From Armatimonadota bacterium (GTDB taxonomy: Bacteria; Armatimonadota; Hebobacteria; Hebobacterales; Hebobacteraceae): a DNA stretch of 38,031 bases. The DNA lies in NCBI GenBank assembly GCA_015486155.1, contig WFSF01000099.1, positions 1 to 38,031 on the forward strand, given 5' to 3'. Positions within the stretch are counted from its first letter, which is position 1. Each line of letters begins with the position of its first letter. A model generated the notes under the pieces. The model ran no database searches and was not told where the DNA came from. It saw nothing but the letters and a program-made list of their open reading frames with translations. The translations under genes and the position numbers were made by a program. Below are positions 24,701 to 33,085 of the stretch, piece after piece.

Positions 24701-25689
24701 TCGTCGGTGACCTCCATGGTCACGGGCAGGAGGTCCGCCTTCTTCCCCAATTCCCCGGCGATCGCCGCCTGATTATCGCGGTAGACGACGCCCACTGGCC
24801 TGGTGGGAGCCATGATCTTGTTGGACATCTGGAGGTTGGGCATGATGTCGTACACGTAGGCCCCGGTGAGAGGCAGGTCCACCGCCCCGAGCTGCATCAA
24901 GGGATGCCCGAAAGCGAGGATGCGCTTTCCGTCGTTGAGGGTGACCGTACCCAGCGCGCTGATGTCGAAGTCTCCGCTCACCAATTTCACACCAACCCCG
25001 GCCCCCGGCACCAGGGGAGGGTTGAGCTCCTCTTCGCTCCCTCCGGCTCCCTGCATCACTTGCAGACCATAGGGGGCGAGGAGCTTGGAGAGCCTGGACA
25101 CCGCTCGCTGATTGTAGCCGGAAACCTGCACCATTCCCCCGAGGGGGGCGAGGGTGATCACCCCCGGCGGGTCGCCCTTGCCCCGGGCGGGCAGGCCCAC
25201 CCGCACCCGGGTGACCGGCCGGCCGTCCACCATCACGGGCTCGACGGGCCTTCCGCCGGAGGCGACGGCGGGGGCTTTCGTGGTTCCCTCCTGCCATACC
25301 TTCAGCATTTCCTCGATGGGGGTGATGCCGGTGATGGGCTCCTTGCTGAAGGTCCAGCCGAGGGCGATCGCCCCGACCAGTTTCCCATCGATGTAGACCG
25401 GGCTTCCGCTCATGCCCCCGATGATTCCGCTCTTGCGCTCCACCACCGGTCCGTTCAGCACCTTGGCCAGGATCACGCTGCGGGTGCCCTGGAACTTGTG
25501 GAGCACGCCAATGATCTCCAGGTCGAAAGACTGAATCTTGGTGCCGCGGAAGACGGACTTGCCCACCGCGCGCTGTCCGGCCTTGACCTGACTCAGGGGA
25601 TAAATGGGAACCGGCGGCTCGGCGCCGGCGCTGGTGACCGCCAGAGCAATGACGGCCGTCGCCAGCAAGAGGCGAAAGCGGTGCAACAT
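21781..25689 (-). CDS. Secreted SpoIVB-type (S55) protease fused to a beta-propeller and Ig-like domains
   Basis: A 1302-residue exported protein; the ATG at 25689 has AGGAG eight bases upstream, so the six extra residues in the track are dropped. Residues 1-23 are a signal peptide (LLLATAVIALAVTSAGA). The S55 domain spans about 25-270, with GMSGSPVYIDGKLVGAIALGW (Ser near 94) and GTVTLNDGKRILAFGHPL (His near 262). The middle (about 270-640) contains beta-rich segments without a clear match. A propeller of NHL/PQQ-like blades lies at about 683-985 (e.g. YVGTGTEGKIYAVSPDGEV). Then come a discoidin- or FN3-like part and two Ig-like modules (PPTCTLKSPLPGDRV; NTPPTVMIFDSS) up to a Lys-rich end. 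B. subtilis SpoIVB is a sporulation signalling protease, but this large soluble version is more likely an envelope or extracellular protease. Substrate unknown. Confidence 0.85.
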   Translation of the reverse strand: MLHRFRLLLATAVIALAVTSAGAEPPVPIYPLSQVKAGQRAVGKSVFRGTKIQSFDLEIIGVLHKFQGTRSVILAKVLNGPVVERKSGIIGGMSGSPVYIDGKLVGAIALGWTFSKEPITGITPIEEMLKVWQEGTTKAPAVASGGRPVEPVMVDGRPVTRVRVGLPARGKGDPPGVITLAPLGGMVQVSGYNQRAVSRLSKLLAPYGLQVMQGAGGSEEELNPPLVPGAGVGVKLVSGDFDISALGTVTLNDGKRILAFGHPLMQLGAVDLPLTGAYVYDIMPNLQMSNKIMAPTRPVGVVYRDNQAAIAGELGKKADLLPVTMEVTDEDLGKTRKYSLQVVRTKELMPSLVAVSSLTALDEVRGRVTRGTTHVRIELDVAGREPLVREEWAYDDNDAGLTVLPLVLQPLTAFTDNPLGSLRFKSIHIQVEVTKQRRTATIERVRAVKSRVKAGETATLLVTLRPHGEPPVEVPVEIPLPPDLPRGSVRVAVSSGSLEEQARASLGAHRPRAVSLDQLIDRYLERGNASQLVVQVGLSRRGVGLLGEELPELPAGAMAALRATHPTDLRPAARILKLVKPTQWVLLGRQTTTLLVESAMGAAPHGASPPVEQPEEEPGPEAGGEETSAYSLDSVPVTDWMLPLAVENAGDGDEQPKKNEQEKAARPLTKAPDTWVHRSKRDYARAKMQDIAVRSDGRVTLALSDHEVARLDAEVIWCVAVRGGVAYVGTGTEGKIYAVSPDGEVKEFFATGEMNVHDLAFDKQGNLYAATSPHGRLFRITPDGKGEVIYSSGDTYLWCLTMGPGGTIYAGSGVPGRVYAIRPGADGAFTGRLLATLPAANVVSLVRAPSGDLYAGTANAGLVYRIAPDGSVSTVCRLHAASVEALALARDGTLYAAGAPGGDIYRIPSHGLPSAWGKTDQRAVYGLATMEDGSVVAATGSDGRVIAVGPDARPKVIFKPEAGLATAIAESEGKVYVGFTGPCVLQELGPGYAGSGRLESAPLDAGRTARWGRLEWAAAAPEGTAVKAETRSGDSPDPKDHWSDWVPVVDGMIASPPARYLQYRLTLTSENRSVTPEVTSVRVSRLPQNRPPTCTLKSPLPGDRVAKKLKIKWSAKDPDKDRLVYQVSVSDDAGKTWEDLKKDLSSTQYEWDTTNKEDGQYLLRVKATDAHSRPDEPMEAEALAPVVVDNTPPTVMIFDSSVSVTGDGRAHLKGMAADALSPIRSVEYRVGDGPWRSLPLPMIEYSLADFSVSTDPLSAGAHEIEVRAFDAAGNSATDRTEVNVEKAAEEARPEPKSKGSGG

Positions 25690-25771
25690 GATCGTAGCTC
25701 CTGTCACGGGGGCGCGGGGCGCCCGCCCGAGGCGAGTTCGTGCCCGAGAAACGCACGGGGAAAGCGCGGAG

Positions 25772-25801
25772 AGGATAGCATTTGACGCGGGCCGCGGTCA
25801 A
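25772..25801 (-). promoter_or_regulatory. Promoter of the S55 protease gene
   Basis: Minus strand TTGACC (25801-25796) and TATCCT (25777-25772) are 18 bases apart. The start would fall about 75 bases before the ATG at 25689. Confidence 0.6.
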
Positions 25802-25887
25802 GGAAAACGCGGCCCCACCGCGCGTCGAGTCGGCAACATGCACCGTAAGAGGAGTGAATCGGCCGCGCCCTCTGCAGGGGCGAACGG

Positions 25888-27804
25888 CTAGGCCGGCTGG
25901 GGCTGCTCTCCCGGAAGCGGAGGCTCGGTTTCCCTCTCCTGGGCCGGCTCGGTCTCTTCGTCGTGCTCCACGGGTTCCGAGCGGTCGGGCGGCCGCGCGG
26001 GGAGGGTTTCGCCGCGCATGATGGCCCGCACCTCGTCCCCGGAAAGGGTTTCCCTCTCCAGCAAGGCCGCCACCACCGCGCGCAGTTCATCGGCGTGATC
26101 TGTCAGCAGCTGCTTGGCCCGCTGGTAGCAGTCCTCGATGATGGTGGAGACCTCCCGGTCAATGGTGGAGGCGACCTGCTCGGAATAGTTGCGGTCCTCC
26201 ATGATGTCGCGCCCCAGGAAGGGCTGTTCGTACTTGCGCCCCAGGCTCACCGGCCCCAGGGCCTCGCTCATGCCGAAGTCCGTGACCATGCGGCGGGCCA
26301 GTTCGGTGGTCTTCTTCAGGTCGTCGGTGGCGCCGGTGGTGCTCTCCTGGAAGAAGATCTCCTCCGCCACCCGCCCGCCCAGGAAGACGGTGATCTGGTC
26401 GAGCAGCTCGCTCCGGGTCATGATGTAGCGGTCCTCGGTGGGGAGCTGAAGGGTGTACCCGAGGGCCATCCCCCGCTGGATGATGGACACCTTGTGCAGG
26501 GGATCGGCGTTCGGGAGCAACTCCGCGAGCACCGCGTGCCCCACCTCGTGATGCGCCAGGATGCGCCGCTCCCGGCTGGACATGATCCGGCTCTTGCGCT
26601 CCGGCCCGGCCAGCACCCGCTCGATGGAATCCTCGCAGTCGGCCATGGCGATCTTCTTGCGGTTCCTGCGGGCGGCGAGCAGCGCCGCCTCGTTCACCAT
26701 ATTCGCCAGGTCCGCGCCGGAGAATCCCGGCGTGCGCCTCGCCAGAACGGAGAGGTCAACGTCGTCGTCGAGGGGCTTGTCCTTGGTGTGGACCTTGAGG
26801 ATCGCCTCCCGCCCCCTCAGGTCCGGATTGTCCACCTGGATACGTCGGTCGAAGCGCCCCGGCCTCAGCAGCGCCGGGTCCAATACGTCCGGGCGGTTGG
26901 TGGCGGCGATCAGGATGACGCCGGAGTTGGGGTCGAATCCGTCCATCTCCACCAGCAACTGGTTGAGGGTCTGCTCCCTCTCGTCGTGGCCGCCGCCCAG
27001 GCCGGCAAACCGCTGTCTTCCCACCGCGTCTATCTCGTCGATGAACACGATACAGGGCCGGTTGGCCTTCGCCTGCTCGAAGAGGTCCCTCACCCGCGAG
27101 GCCCCGACCCCCACGAACATCTCCACGAACTCCGAGCCGCTCATGTGGAAGAAGGGCACACCGGCCTCCCCGGCCACCGCGCGCGCCAGGAGGGTTTTCC
27201 CAGAGCCCGGCGGCCCCACCAGCAGAACGCCCTTGGGGATGCGCGCGCCCAGCGCCTGGAACTTGCGCGGGTTGCGCAGAAACTCCACCACCTCCTGCAG
27301 CTCCGCCTTCGCCTCGTCGCCGCCGGCGAAGTCGTCGAAGGTGACTTTCTTGTCGGTTTCGGAGCTGCGCCGCGCCCGACTCCGTCCGAACGACATCGCC
27401 TGGCTTCCGCTCGACTGGGTCTGCCGCATCACGAACACCCAGAAAGCGACCACCAGCAACACGGTCAAAGCGAGGTAGAAGAGCCCGCTCACCCACACAT
27501 CCGAGATGGAGGGCTGCTTGAGATTCACCGTTGCCCCGCTCGCGATCACCTTGTCCAGGTAGATCGACTCGTCAGAGGGAAGGGTCACGCGGTACTGGAC
27601 GGTCTTGCCCCCCACCACGCGCTCGCCCTCGCCGACCGATTTGTAGATGGTCAGCGACTTGATCTCGCCCTTGTCCACCGCGCGCATGAACTCGCCGATG
27701 CCGATGGGCTTGCGAGATTGTCTTTGGGTCACCGACTGCTGGATCAGCACCACCGCCAGCACGATGAGCGAAATCCAGATCAGCGCTCTGAAGAAACGAG
27801 CCAA
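25888..27804 (-). CDS. ftsH: ATP-dependent zinc metalloprotease FtsH
   Basis: A 638-residue membrane protease of the AAA family. The start is a TTG at 27804 with GAGGAG eight bases upstream. Residues 6-22 and 107-126 are the two membrane spans around a short periplasmic domain. Walker A is GPPGSGKT (197-204), Walker B IVFIDEID (about 252-259), the pore loop MFVG (229-232), the [22 protein letters not shown] (301-319), and the zinc site HEVGH (419-423). The C-terminal tail is acidic and Pro-rich. FtsH degrades misfolded membrane proteins and specific regulators using ATP. It lies alone, with its own promoter and no terminator visible before the downstream protease promoter. Confidence 0.98.
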   Translation of the reverse strand: MARFFRALIWISLIVLAVVLIQQSVTQRQSRKPIGIGEFMRAVDKGEIKSLTIYKSVGEGERVVGGKTVQYRVTLPSDESIYLDKVIASGATVNLKQPSISDVWVSGLFYLALTVLLVVAFWVFVMRQTQSSGSQAMSFGRSRARRSSETDKKVTFDDFAGGDEAKAELQEVVEFLRNPRKFQALGARIPKGVLLVGPPGSGKTLLARAVAGEAGVPFFHMSGSEFVEMFVGVGASRVRDLFEQAKANRPCIVFIDEIDAVGRQRFAGLGGGHDEREQTLNQLLVEMDGFDPNSGVILIAATNRPDVLDPALLRPGRFDRRIQVDNPDLRGREAILKVHTKDKPLDDDVDLSVLARRTPGFSGADLANMVNEAALLAARRNRKKIAMADCEDSIERVLAGPERKSRIMSSRERRILAHHEVGHAVLAELLPNADPLHKVSIIQRGMALGYTLQLPTEDRYIMTRSELLDQITVFLGGRVAEEIFFQESTTGATDDLKKTTELARRMVTDFGMSEALGPVSLGRKYEQPFLGRDIMEDRNYSEQVASTIDREVSTIIEDCYQRAKQLLTDHADELRAVVAALLERETLSGDEVRAIMRGETLPARPPDRSEPVEHDEETEPAQERETEPPLPGEQPQPA

Positions 27805-27920
27805 CTTGTCTTCTCCTCAGCGCCCCCGGAGGGCCGCTTCCAGGCGGAAGCCGCCGCCGATCGGGAGGGAATACGAAGGCCCCACCCGACACGCGACAAT
27901 ATCCGCCCGCCACCAACGCT

Positions 27921-27950
27921 ATTGTACCACAGGGCCGGAGATATAACCAA
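27921..27950 (-). promoter_or_regulatory. Promoter of ftsH
   Basis: Minus strand TTGGTT (27950-27945) and TACAAT (27926-27921) are 18 bases apart. The -10 is excellent, the -35 weaker. The 5' leader would be about 110 nt. Confidence 0.5.
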
Positions 27951-27982
27951 GGAGCCCCGCCCGCCGCCCGCGGGGAGAGATG

Positions 27983-29020
27983 TCAGCGCTCCGGGTCCGC
28001 GGAGGCTGTGGTCGGCGGGCGGGAGGCCTCCAGGCGGGCGGCCTCCCGCGCAGCCAGCGCTGCCGCGCCGATCACGCCCGCGTCATCGCCCAGTTGGGAT
28101 GGCACCAGCCGGCAGGTGGCGGCCGGCACCATGTGGGCCCGGGCCCGCACGGTGCGCAGGATGGGCTCGAAGAGCCAGCGCCCGGCCTGCGCGATGCCTC
28201 CTCCGATCACCAGTATCTCCGGGTTGTAGAGCTGAATCAGGTTGGCGATGCCGATCCCCAGGTAGTAGCCGGTCTCCTCCAGCACCTCCACCGCCAGCTC
28301 GTCTCCCTGCTCGGCGGCGTGGGCGATCAGAGCGGGCGTAACCGAGGCGAGCCGGAAGTCCACCATATCGGTGATAATGGTCTTGTTTCCCTGCTGGATC
28401 TTGCCGATCGCCCGCCGCACGATGGCGTCGCGGCCGCACAGCGCCTCCCAACATCCCCGGTTCCCACAGGTGCAGAAGGGGCCGTCGGGGAGGATGGTCA
28501 TGTGCCCCACCTCTGCGAAACCCTCGGTGGAGCCGATGCGCAATTCCCCGTCGATTATCGCCCCGCCCCCGATGCCGGTGCCGATGGTGATCATCACCAT
28601 GTTGCTGCAGCCGCGGCCCGCTCCGAACCTGTGCTCGCCCAGGGTCTGTACCGCGACATCGTTCAACATCACCGCGGGCAGCCCGAAGGCCTCCCGGAAG
28701 GGCCCCAGGATTTGCACCCCGCGGGAATCGGCGAAGTTGGGGGAGAATATGCAAATGCCCTCACGGGAGCGAAGCGCGCCGGCCACCCCCAACCCAACCG
28801 CGGAGATGTCTTTGACGGTGTAGCCCGCGTTCTCTATCGCCTCCGCCGCCGCATCCACCGCCCGCGCGATGGCGGCCCGCATTCCCGCGTCGGCCAGGGA
28901 CGGCCTGCGAGCTTCGCCCTGGATGTGCCCAGTGCTGTCCACTACCCCCGCGCGGATGTTGGTGCCTCCGATATCCACGCCCACGTAGCGCCGCGCGCTC
29001 TTGGGCAAGGCCTCCTCCAC
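27983..29020 (-). CDS. ROK-family sugar kinase (glucokinase-like)
   Basis: A 345-residue kinase with a GTG start at 29020 after AGGAGG and a 5-base spacer. The phosphate loop is D16-I-G-G-T-N (VGVDIGGTNIRAG), the catalytic Asp is D121 in MLNDVAVQTLGEH, and TIGTGIGGGAI follows. The ROK zinc site is complete: H173 plus C183, C185 and C190 in FCTCGNRGCWEALC. These features mark a sugar kinase rather than a ROK repressor, since there is no N-terminal helix-turn-helix. It phosphorylates glucose, N-acetylmannosamine or a similar sugar with ATP; the exact sugar cannot be assigned. It follows dynamin on the same strand but has its own promoter about 300 bases upstream. Confidence 0.92.
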   Translation of the reverse strand: MEEALPKSARRYVGVDIGGTNIRAGVVDSTGHIQGEARRPSLADAGMRAAIARAVDAAAEAIENAGYTVKDISAVGLGVAGALRSREGICIFSPNFADSRGVQILGPFREAFGLPAVMLNDVAVQTLGEHRFGAGRGCSNMVMITIGTGIGGGAIIDGELRIGSTEGFAEVGHMTILPDGPFCTCGNRGCWEALCGRDAIVRRAIGKIQQGNKTIITDMVDFRLASVTPALIAHAAEQGDELAVEVLEETGYYLGIGIANLIQLYNPEILVIGGGIAQAGRWLFEPILRTVRARAHMVPAATCRLVPSQLGDDAGVIGAAALAAREAARLEASRPPTTASADPER

Positions 29021-29391
29021 TCACACCTCCTGCGCTGAAAAGAACTTGTCGCCCATAGTAAACACACACTGGCAAGCCGTGTAAACCGCCGTCCGCTCAG
29101 GCGTCCGATTCGCACAGTGCAACTCCGCCGGCCTGCACTCGCCGATATTGTTCCCGCTTTTGCGCTCTTTCACGCTCGATGGAGTTCGCTGTTTTCCACA
29201 ATTGCGCCAGGCGATATGGGCCGACACTCGATTCGGTTACTGCTGATCCGGAAAACTCCTGCAGGGGCCGGGGATGCGATGGTTCCTGTAATGACGCCTG
29301 GCGAGGCCGGCTCACCTATTGTAGGCTTACTAGGCTGCATGTCAAGTCGCAATTGGCCGTCGCTGGACTCTCCAGCCGCGGCCAGCACACG
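29021..29391 (-). other. 371-base gap between dynamin and ROK kinase genes: promoter plus ~290-nt leader
   Basis: The promoter at 29318-29345 would produce an unusually long leader before the ROK gene. Two short minus-strand frames (29097-29315, 29021-29227) lie in it. The second ends with a TGA immediately before the ROK GTG (GTGTGAGTG), which could couple translation, but neither frame has a recognisable product or good start. A second possible promoter, TTTACA-N18-TTACTA, is weak. No riboswitch class was recognised. Confidence 0.35.
29318..29345 (-). promoter_or_regulatory. Strong promoter upstream of the ROK kinase gene
   Basis: Minus strand TTGACA (29345-29340) and TACAAT (29323-29318) are 16 bases apart. 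It lies 46 bases after the dynamin stop, so it starts a separate transcript. Confidence 0.65.
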
Positions 29392-31176
29392 CTATCCTGC
29401 GCCCGTCTGAGGCGCAGTGGGGCGTTCCAGCTCGGCGGACGCCGAGAGCAACGAACTTTCCTGGGCCGCCAGCTCTTCCCGCCGAGTGGATATTCCCTCC
29501 GCGGCCGCGCGCCTCTGCTCTATAGCGCGCTGGATGGCGTCCTCGATGCCCGCGATGGTGGCGTCCATCGCCTCGATGATTCCGCTCTCGTACCTCCGCA
29601 GGCTGCTTTGGAGCCTGCGGACGAAGTCATAACGCATGCGGCCGCCATGCATATCCAGCTGCTCCGCGAGTTTGGCGCGCACCGCGGCCAGCAGGCGCCG
29701 GCGCACCCATCGGCCTGGCAGCAGATGGAGCAGGGAGCCGGCGAGAATATCCGGCGACACCTGCATCTGCCAGGGGGCGAAGAAGAATTCCCGGGGACCG
29801 GAGAGAGCGGCGGTCACCGTCAAATCCCCCACATCGGCGTGGAAGAGTTCGCTGGAAATGCGGGCCAGGTCGCGCAACGCGGCGTTGATCTGCGAATTGA
29901 AGCGCGCGATGGCCTGCTGGAGAGCCTCAGTGACCCGCTTCTCCTCCTCGGCCACCCATTCGCGGTATACGGCCTCCAGGCTGGCGCGGGTGTAGGCGTT
30001 GAGTTTGTCCAGCAGCGCCCTCCCTGACAAGTGTTCGTTCTCCCGCGCCGTCTGCTCCAGCCCGGAGAGCAGGCCCGGAAGTTTCCTCTTCTGCAATTCG
30101 GCCAGATCGCGGTCCACCACCTCGTGCACGAGCCGCTCGCCCGCCGCGCGGAGCAGGTAGCGGTTGTCGTCACGGGCCTGGCGGAGCTGCCGCAGGTAGG
30201 CCTCGAAGCGGGCGCGCTTTTCCTCCAGCTCATCCAGAGGCATGGTGAGCACGGAGCGCTCCACCGCGATGGCGGCGCGCTGCTGCTGCAAGAGCACGGC
30301 GGCGGTGCTGAGGGCGGCTTCGAGGGCGGCCTCGGATTTCTCCGCCCGCGCGAACTCCGCCAGGGACTGCTCGAAGGCCGGGAATCCGCTGGCCGCAAGC
30401 CGCGCCTCATCCCCCGACATCTTCGCCTCCAGCGCCTCCTTGGCCGAGAGGGAGAAGACTGTTATCTGATCCCGCTCCATGGCCTGGGCCAGCTGCGCGC
30501 GGGAGAACTCCAGCGACTCCTCGCGCTCCTCCTCCGGGACCTGGTCCGCCTTGTTCTGCACGAAGAATATCCGCTTCACCTCCCCGTGGAGATCGCGCAG
30601 GAACTGGACCTCCGCCTGGCTGATGGGGGGGTCCGCGGTGACCAGAAAGACCGCGCCGTCCACGTGCGGGATGAAGGAATACGCGGCCTCCGTGTTGTGG
30701 ACATGCACCGAGCCCACGCCCGGCGTGTCAATCACCCGTAGGCCGCTCTGAAGCAGCGGACAGGGAACGCGTACGGTCGCCCCCGAGACCTTCTTTCGAT
30801 TTCCGGGGTTGCCGCGCTCGGTGACATAATCCCCCAATTCATCGAAGGATATTGCGCGTTGCGAGCCGTCCAGGAAATGTACGACCGCCTCCTCCTGTCC
30901 GCCGTACTCGATCACGGTCACCACCGAGGTGAGGGGAACCACCGCGGCCGGCAGCAGGTTCCGCCCGAGCAGGGCGTTGATGAGGGTGGTTTTCCCCCGC
31001 TTGAACTGCCCCACCACCGCGAGGTTGAACAGGTCGGCCTGGAGGCGGGAGATGATGCCGCGGGCGCGCTCCGCGGCGGCGCGTTCCCCGCGCTCCGAGG
31101 CCACCTGCGCCACCCGCTCCAGAGCCGCTATCACCGCGTCCCGGGTCCAGTTTCTCTGTTCAGCAGTTGTCTCCAT
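29392..31176 (-). CDS. Bacterial dynamin-like GTPase
   Basis: A 594-residue dynamin-family GTPase. The P-loop is GQFKRGKTT (56-64), G2 lies in PLTSVV (81-86), G3 is DTPGVG (149-154) and G4 is NKAD (207-210). A long helical region from about 290 onward forms the expected neck and trunk; the stretch about 455-500 (REFFFAPWQMQVSPD..LLHLLPGRW) is amphipathic and could be a membrane paddle. No clear transmembrane hairpin is seen. Family members remodel membranes with GTP. The ATG at 31176 has only a weak upstream site. A DUF6062-like gene ends 27 bases upstream, so both are likely on one transcript from the promoter at 31968-31997, which suggests a joint function. Confidence 0.9.
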   Translation of the reverse strand: METTAEQRNWTRDAVIAALERVAQVASERGERAAAERARGIISRLQADLFNLAVVGQFKRGKTTLINALLGRNLLPAAVVPLTSVVTVIEYGGQEEAVVHFLDGSQRAISFDELGDYVTERGNPGNRKKVSGATVRVPCPLLQSGLRVIDTPGVGSVHVHNTEAAYSFIPHVDGAVFLVTADPPISQAEVQFLRDLHGEVKRIFFVQNKADQVPEEEREESLEFSRAQLAQAMERDQITVFSLSAKEALEAKMSGDEARLAASGFPAFEQSLAEFARAEKSEAALEAALSTAAVLLQQQRAAIAVERSVLTMPLDELEEKRARFEAYLRQLRQARDDNRYLLRAAGERLVHEVVDRDLAELQKRKLPGLLSGLEQTARENEHLSGRALLDKLNAYTRASLEAVYREWVAEEEKRVTEALQQAIARFNSQINAALRDLARISSELFHADVGDLTVTAALSGPREFFFAPWQMQVSPDILAGSLLHLLPGRWVRRRLLAAVRAKLAEQLDMHGGRMRYDFVRRLQSSLRRYESGIIEAMDATIAGIEDAIQRAIEQRRAAAEGISTRREELAAQESSLLSASAELERPTAPQTGAG

Positions 31177-31203
31177 CGTTTCTTCCGGCCGTAACCGTCT
31201 CGG

Positions 31204-31827
31204 CTAGACTTCCGTCGAATCCCCCGCGAGCTTGCGGGTGGCTCTGATCCAGGCGTCCTTCTCATCGCCCCACGGCTCCTCGCGGAACCGGTAATCGTTC
31301 TTGCGCACGATCTCGTCCAGCTCCGCCGCCAGTCCGGAGAGCTTGCGGGACTCCGCCTCCAGCAGAAACCGCCTGGCCTCTCCCCGGCTCCGGGGCAGGG
31401 CCTCCGCCAGATGCGGCAAGCAGAGCCCGTCCGACGTCTCGTATTCCTCCCGCAGGCCGCCGGCGCCGAGGTGTTCGAACAACACCTCCAGGTATCGCTT
31501 TTCCGCCTCCTCCGCCACCTCGCAGGCCGGACAGGCTGACGAGCCCCGCCGGCCGCTGGCGGTGAGCGGCAGGCGCAACAGGTCGCGCCAGAGAATCGAA
31601 ATCCCCAGCGGGTCGCCGAGGCGCTGCAGTCGCCACGAGTGCCGGGGGCAGAAGCCGCCCGAGGCGCGCAGCCTCTCGCGCACACCCGCGTCATTCACGA
31701 ATTCATGCAGCAGCCCCCGCAGGTAGCGCTCCACCGCGCGGGCAGAAAGCCGGCACAGCGCGCACCCTCCCAGGGCCAGCGCCTCCTTCAACTCGTGATA
31801 CGTCATATGCATACTGGCGGCGCGCAT
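31204..31827 (-). CDS. Cysteine-motif protein resembling DUF6062, function unknown
   Basis: A 207-residue protein. The ATG at 31827 (MRAASMHMTYHEL) has GAGG upstream and is preferred over the longer track start. It contains two similar halves: CALCRL (22-27) with GGFCPRHSWRL, and CPACEVAEEAEKRYL with GLCLPHL. Each half has a C-x-x-C pair and a later C-x-x-H, a pattern expected for two zinc-binding knuckles, and the halves look like a duplication. This fits the family I know as DUF6062, which has no known biochemical role. It is the first gene of a two-gene unit with the dynamin-like GTPase, so it may regulate or recruit it; that is inference only. Confidence 0.75.
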   Translation of the reverse strand: MRAASMHMTYHELKEALALGGCALCRLSARAVERYLRGLLHEFVNDAGVRERLRASGGFCPRHSWRLQRLGDPLGISILWRDLLRLPLTASGRRGSSACPACEVAEEAEKRYLEVLFEHLGAGGLREEYETSDGLCLPHLAEALPRSRGEARRFLLEAESRKLSGLAAELDEIVRKNDYRFREEPWGDEKDAWIRATRKLAGDSTEV

Positions 31828-31967
31828 CGTCGGCCTCGCTTTCGGCGTGGAGGGGCCACACAAAAGCCCCCGACCCTGACACCGCGGGGTGCAGAGCAGG
31901 AGCCATCAGCCGAAAAGCAGTTCAGGCCGCACGCGCGGCCAGGGCGGCCTCCATCGCCACTAGTGAT

Positions 31968-31997
31968 AATATACCCAATTCCACGGCCATGGGTCAA
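31968..31997 (-). promoter_or_regulatory. Promoter of the DUF6062-dynamin unit
   Basis: Minus strand TTGACC (31997-31992) and TATATT (31973-31968) are 18 bases apart. The transcript start would be about 135 bases before the DUF6062-like ATG. Confidence 0.6.
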
Positions 31998-32036
31998 ACG
32001 ACCCGATCAGGTGGGGACGACGGACGGCGGATCATG

Positions 32037-32477
32037 TCAGGACTGCTGACGCGCCAGTTTCACGCATTCCAGCAACCACTTCTTCCGCCCAGGTGGAATA
32101 GTGGGGTCTTTCTTGATGGCGACCTCGACTCCCATAGGTCCACCGGTCTCCTCCAGCGCGCTGACGAACTCCTCGTCGGCGCTGTCCGTCGTCCACGCAT
32201 GGGCGCGGCTGACTGCGGCCAGCCTCATCAGGTGCTCGACATCCACCTCCAGCGCCTTCGCGAGCTTCCTCAGTGTGGCCGCGTGCGCGCTGACCTGCTT
32301 GGCTCCCTCCAGTCGGCTCAACTGGGAGCGATCCACCTTCGCCAGACGCGCCAGCTCGTTCAAACCCAGCCCCTTCGCCATTCGGTAGCGCGCCAACGCC
32401 AACCCCAACGGGCTCCGCAGACGCAGAGCCGGCAGCCTATCAGTTTGCTTGCGCTTCGCCCGCACCTTGGTTACCAT
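32037..32477 (-). CDS. XRE-family helix-turn-helix regulator
   Basis: A 146-residue DNA-binding protein. A basic N-terminal tail (RAKRKQTDR) precedes a Cro/C1-type HTH at about 28-84 (LGLNELARLAKVDRSQLSRLEGAKQ...). The C-terminal part ends with KKDPTIPPGRKKWLLECVKLA, a pattern I associate with XRE regulators of small accessory modules. The gene lies 28 bases after an unknown 170-residue gene on the same strand, and both have lower GC and less biased codons than the neighbours. The order (unknown first, XRE second) is the same as in HigBA-type toxin-antitoxin pairs, but the first product does not look like a HigB toxin. It probably represses its own operon. Confidence 0.85.
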   Translation of the reverse strand: MVTKVRAKRKQTDRLPALRLRSPLGLALARYRMAKGLGLNELARLAKVDRSQLSRLEGAKQVSAHAATLRKLAKALEVDVEHLMRLAAVSRAHAWTTDSADEEFVSALEETGGPMGVEVAIKKDPTIPPGRKKWLLECVKLARQQS

Positions 32478-32505
32478 TTCAAATTACTCTTTCCATCAAC
32501 AGACA

Positions 32506-33018
32506 CTATCGAGCGTCAACAATTCTCACAAGACCCACGCTCTCGTCCTTCAATTTGGCTCGATTCTCGACCGTCACGCTGAATTGCCTCGCCCCCTGGA
32601 TCCTGACCACCCACACATAACCGGGCGGGGGCACTGCGATCCTTTCAGCCTCGCGTTTTCGCACCTCACGCCCGATGAGCACATCCTCTCGTTCATCGTG
32701 CTTATCCGACTCTTGTACGATGACGTCCAACGCCATCGCCGCTACAGGCAGGGGGACATCCTTTCCGAACAGCAGACCCAGCACTTCGCGCAAGGGCCGC
32801 CCGCTTTGCAGTAATGCCGGCGCTTTCCGCCACGCGTCTTTATGGTGTCGCATGGCATGTCGGATGATCTGGGCGCAGAGCGCGTACTCAACATACAATT
32901 GAATCTCGGCCGAGCGCAGTAAGGCGTCATGCCAGATCTGCCGGTACGGCTTTAGCAGCGCCTCCAGAGTGCCTGTCCAGGCGTTGAACCACTGCTGCTG
33001 TGACTTGATCTTTTCCAT
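32506..33018 (-). CDS. Unknown protein paired with the XRE regulator
   Basis: A 170-residue protein starting MEKIKSQQQWF at 33018, where AAGGA lies 7 bases upstream; the track's 187-residue version adds an unlikely N-terminus. I do not recognise the family. The N-terminal ~100 residues are helical (LEALLKPYRQIWHDALL, VEYALCAQIIRHAMRHH); the C-terminal part is mixed (PPGYVWVVRIQGARQFSVTVENRA, likely beta strands). There is no signal peptide or membrane span. Context suggests the effector half of a two-gene regulated module, possibly toxin-antitoxin-like, but no catalytic motif supports that. Base composition is visibly more AT-rich than the flanking serS. Confidence 0.65.
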   Translation of the reverse strand: MEKIKSQQQWFNAWTGTLEALLKPYRQIWHDALLRSAEIQLYVEYALCAQIIRHAMRHHKDAWRKAPALLQSGRPLREVLGLLFGKDVPLPVAAMALDVIVQESDKHDEREDVLIGREVRKREAERIAVPPPGYVWVVRIQGARQFSVTVENRAKLKDESVGLVRIVDAR

Positions 33019-33085
33019 CTTTCTGTCCTTATATTCATCCTGGCACCTCCCTTGGCGGGACTTCCCCACTCACTAGGCAATGAGA

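Noticed and set aside
25803-25885. Short hairpin CGCCC...GGGCG as an ftsH terminator
   Set aside because: Only a 5-bp stem and no T-run.
25963-28341. 792-codon plus-strand frame across ftsH and the ROK gene
   Set aside because: Shadow of ftsH; composition is Arg/Pro/His-rich and no start site or domain supports it.
29097-29315. 72-codon minus-strand frame in the ROK leader
   Set aside because: No RBS, no recognisable product; kept only as part of the leader note.
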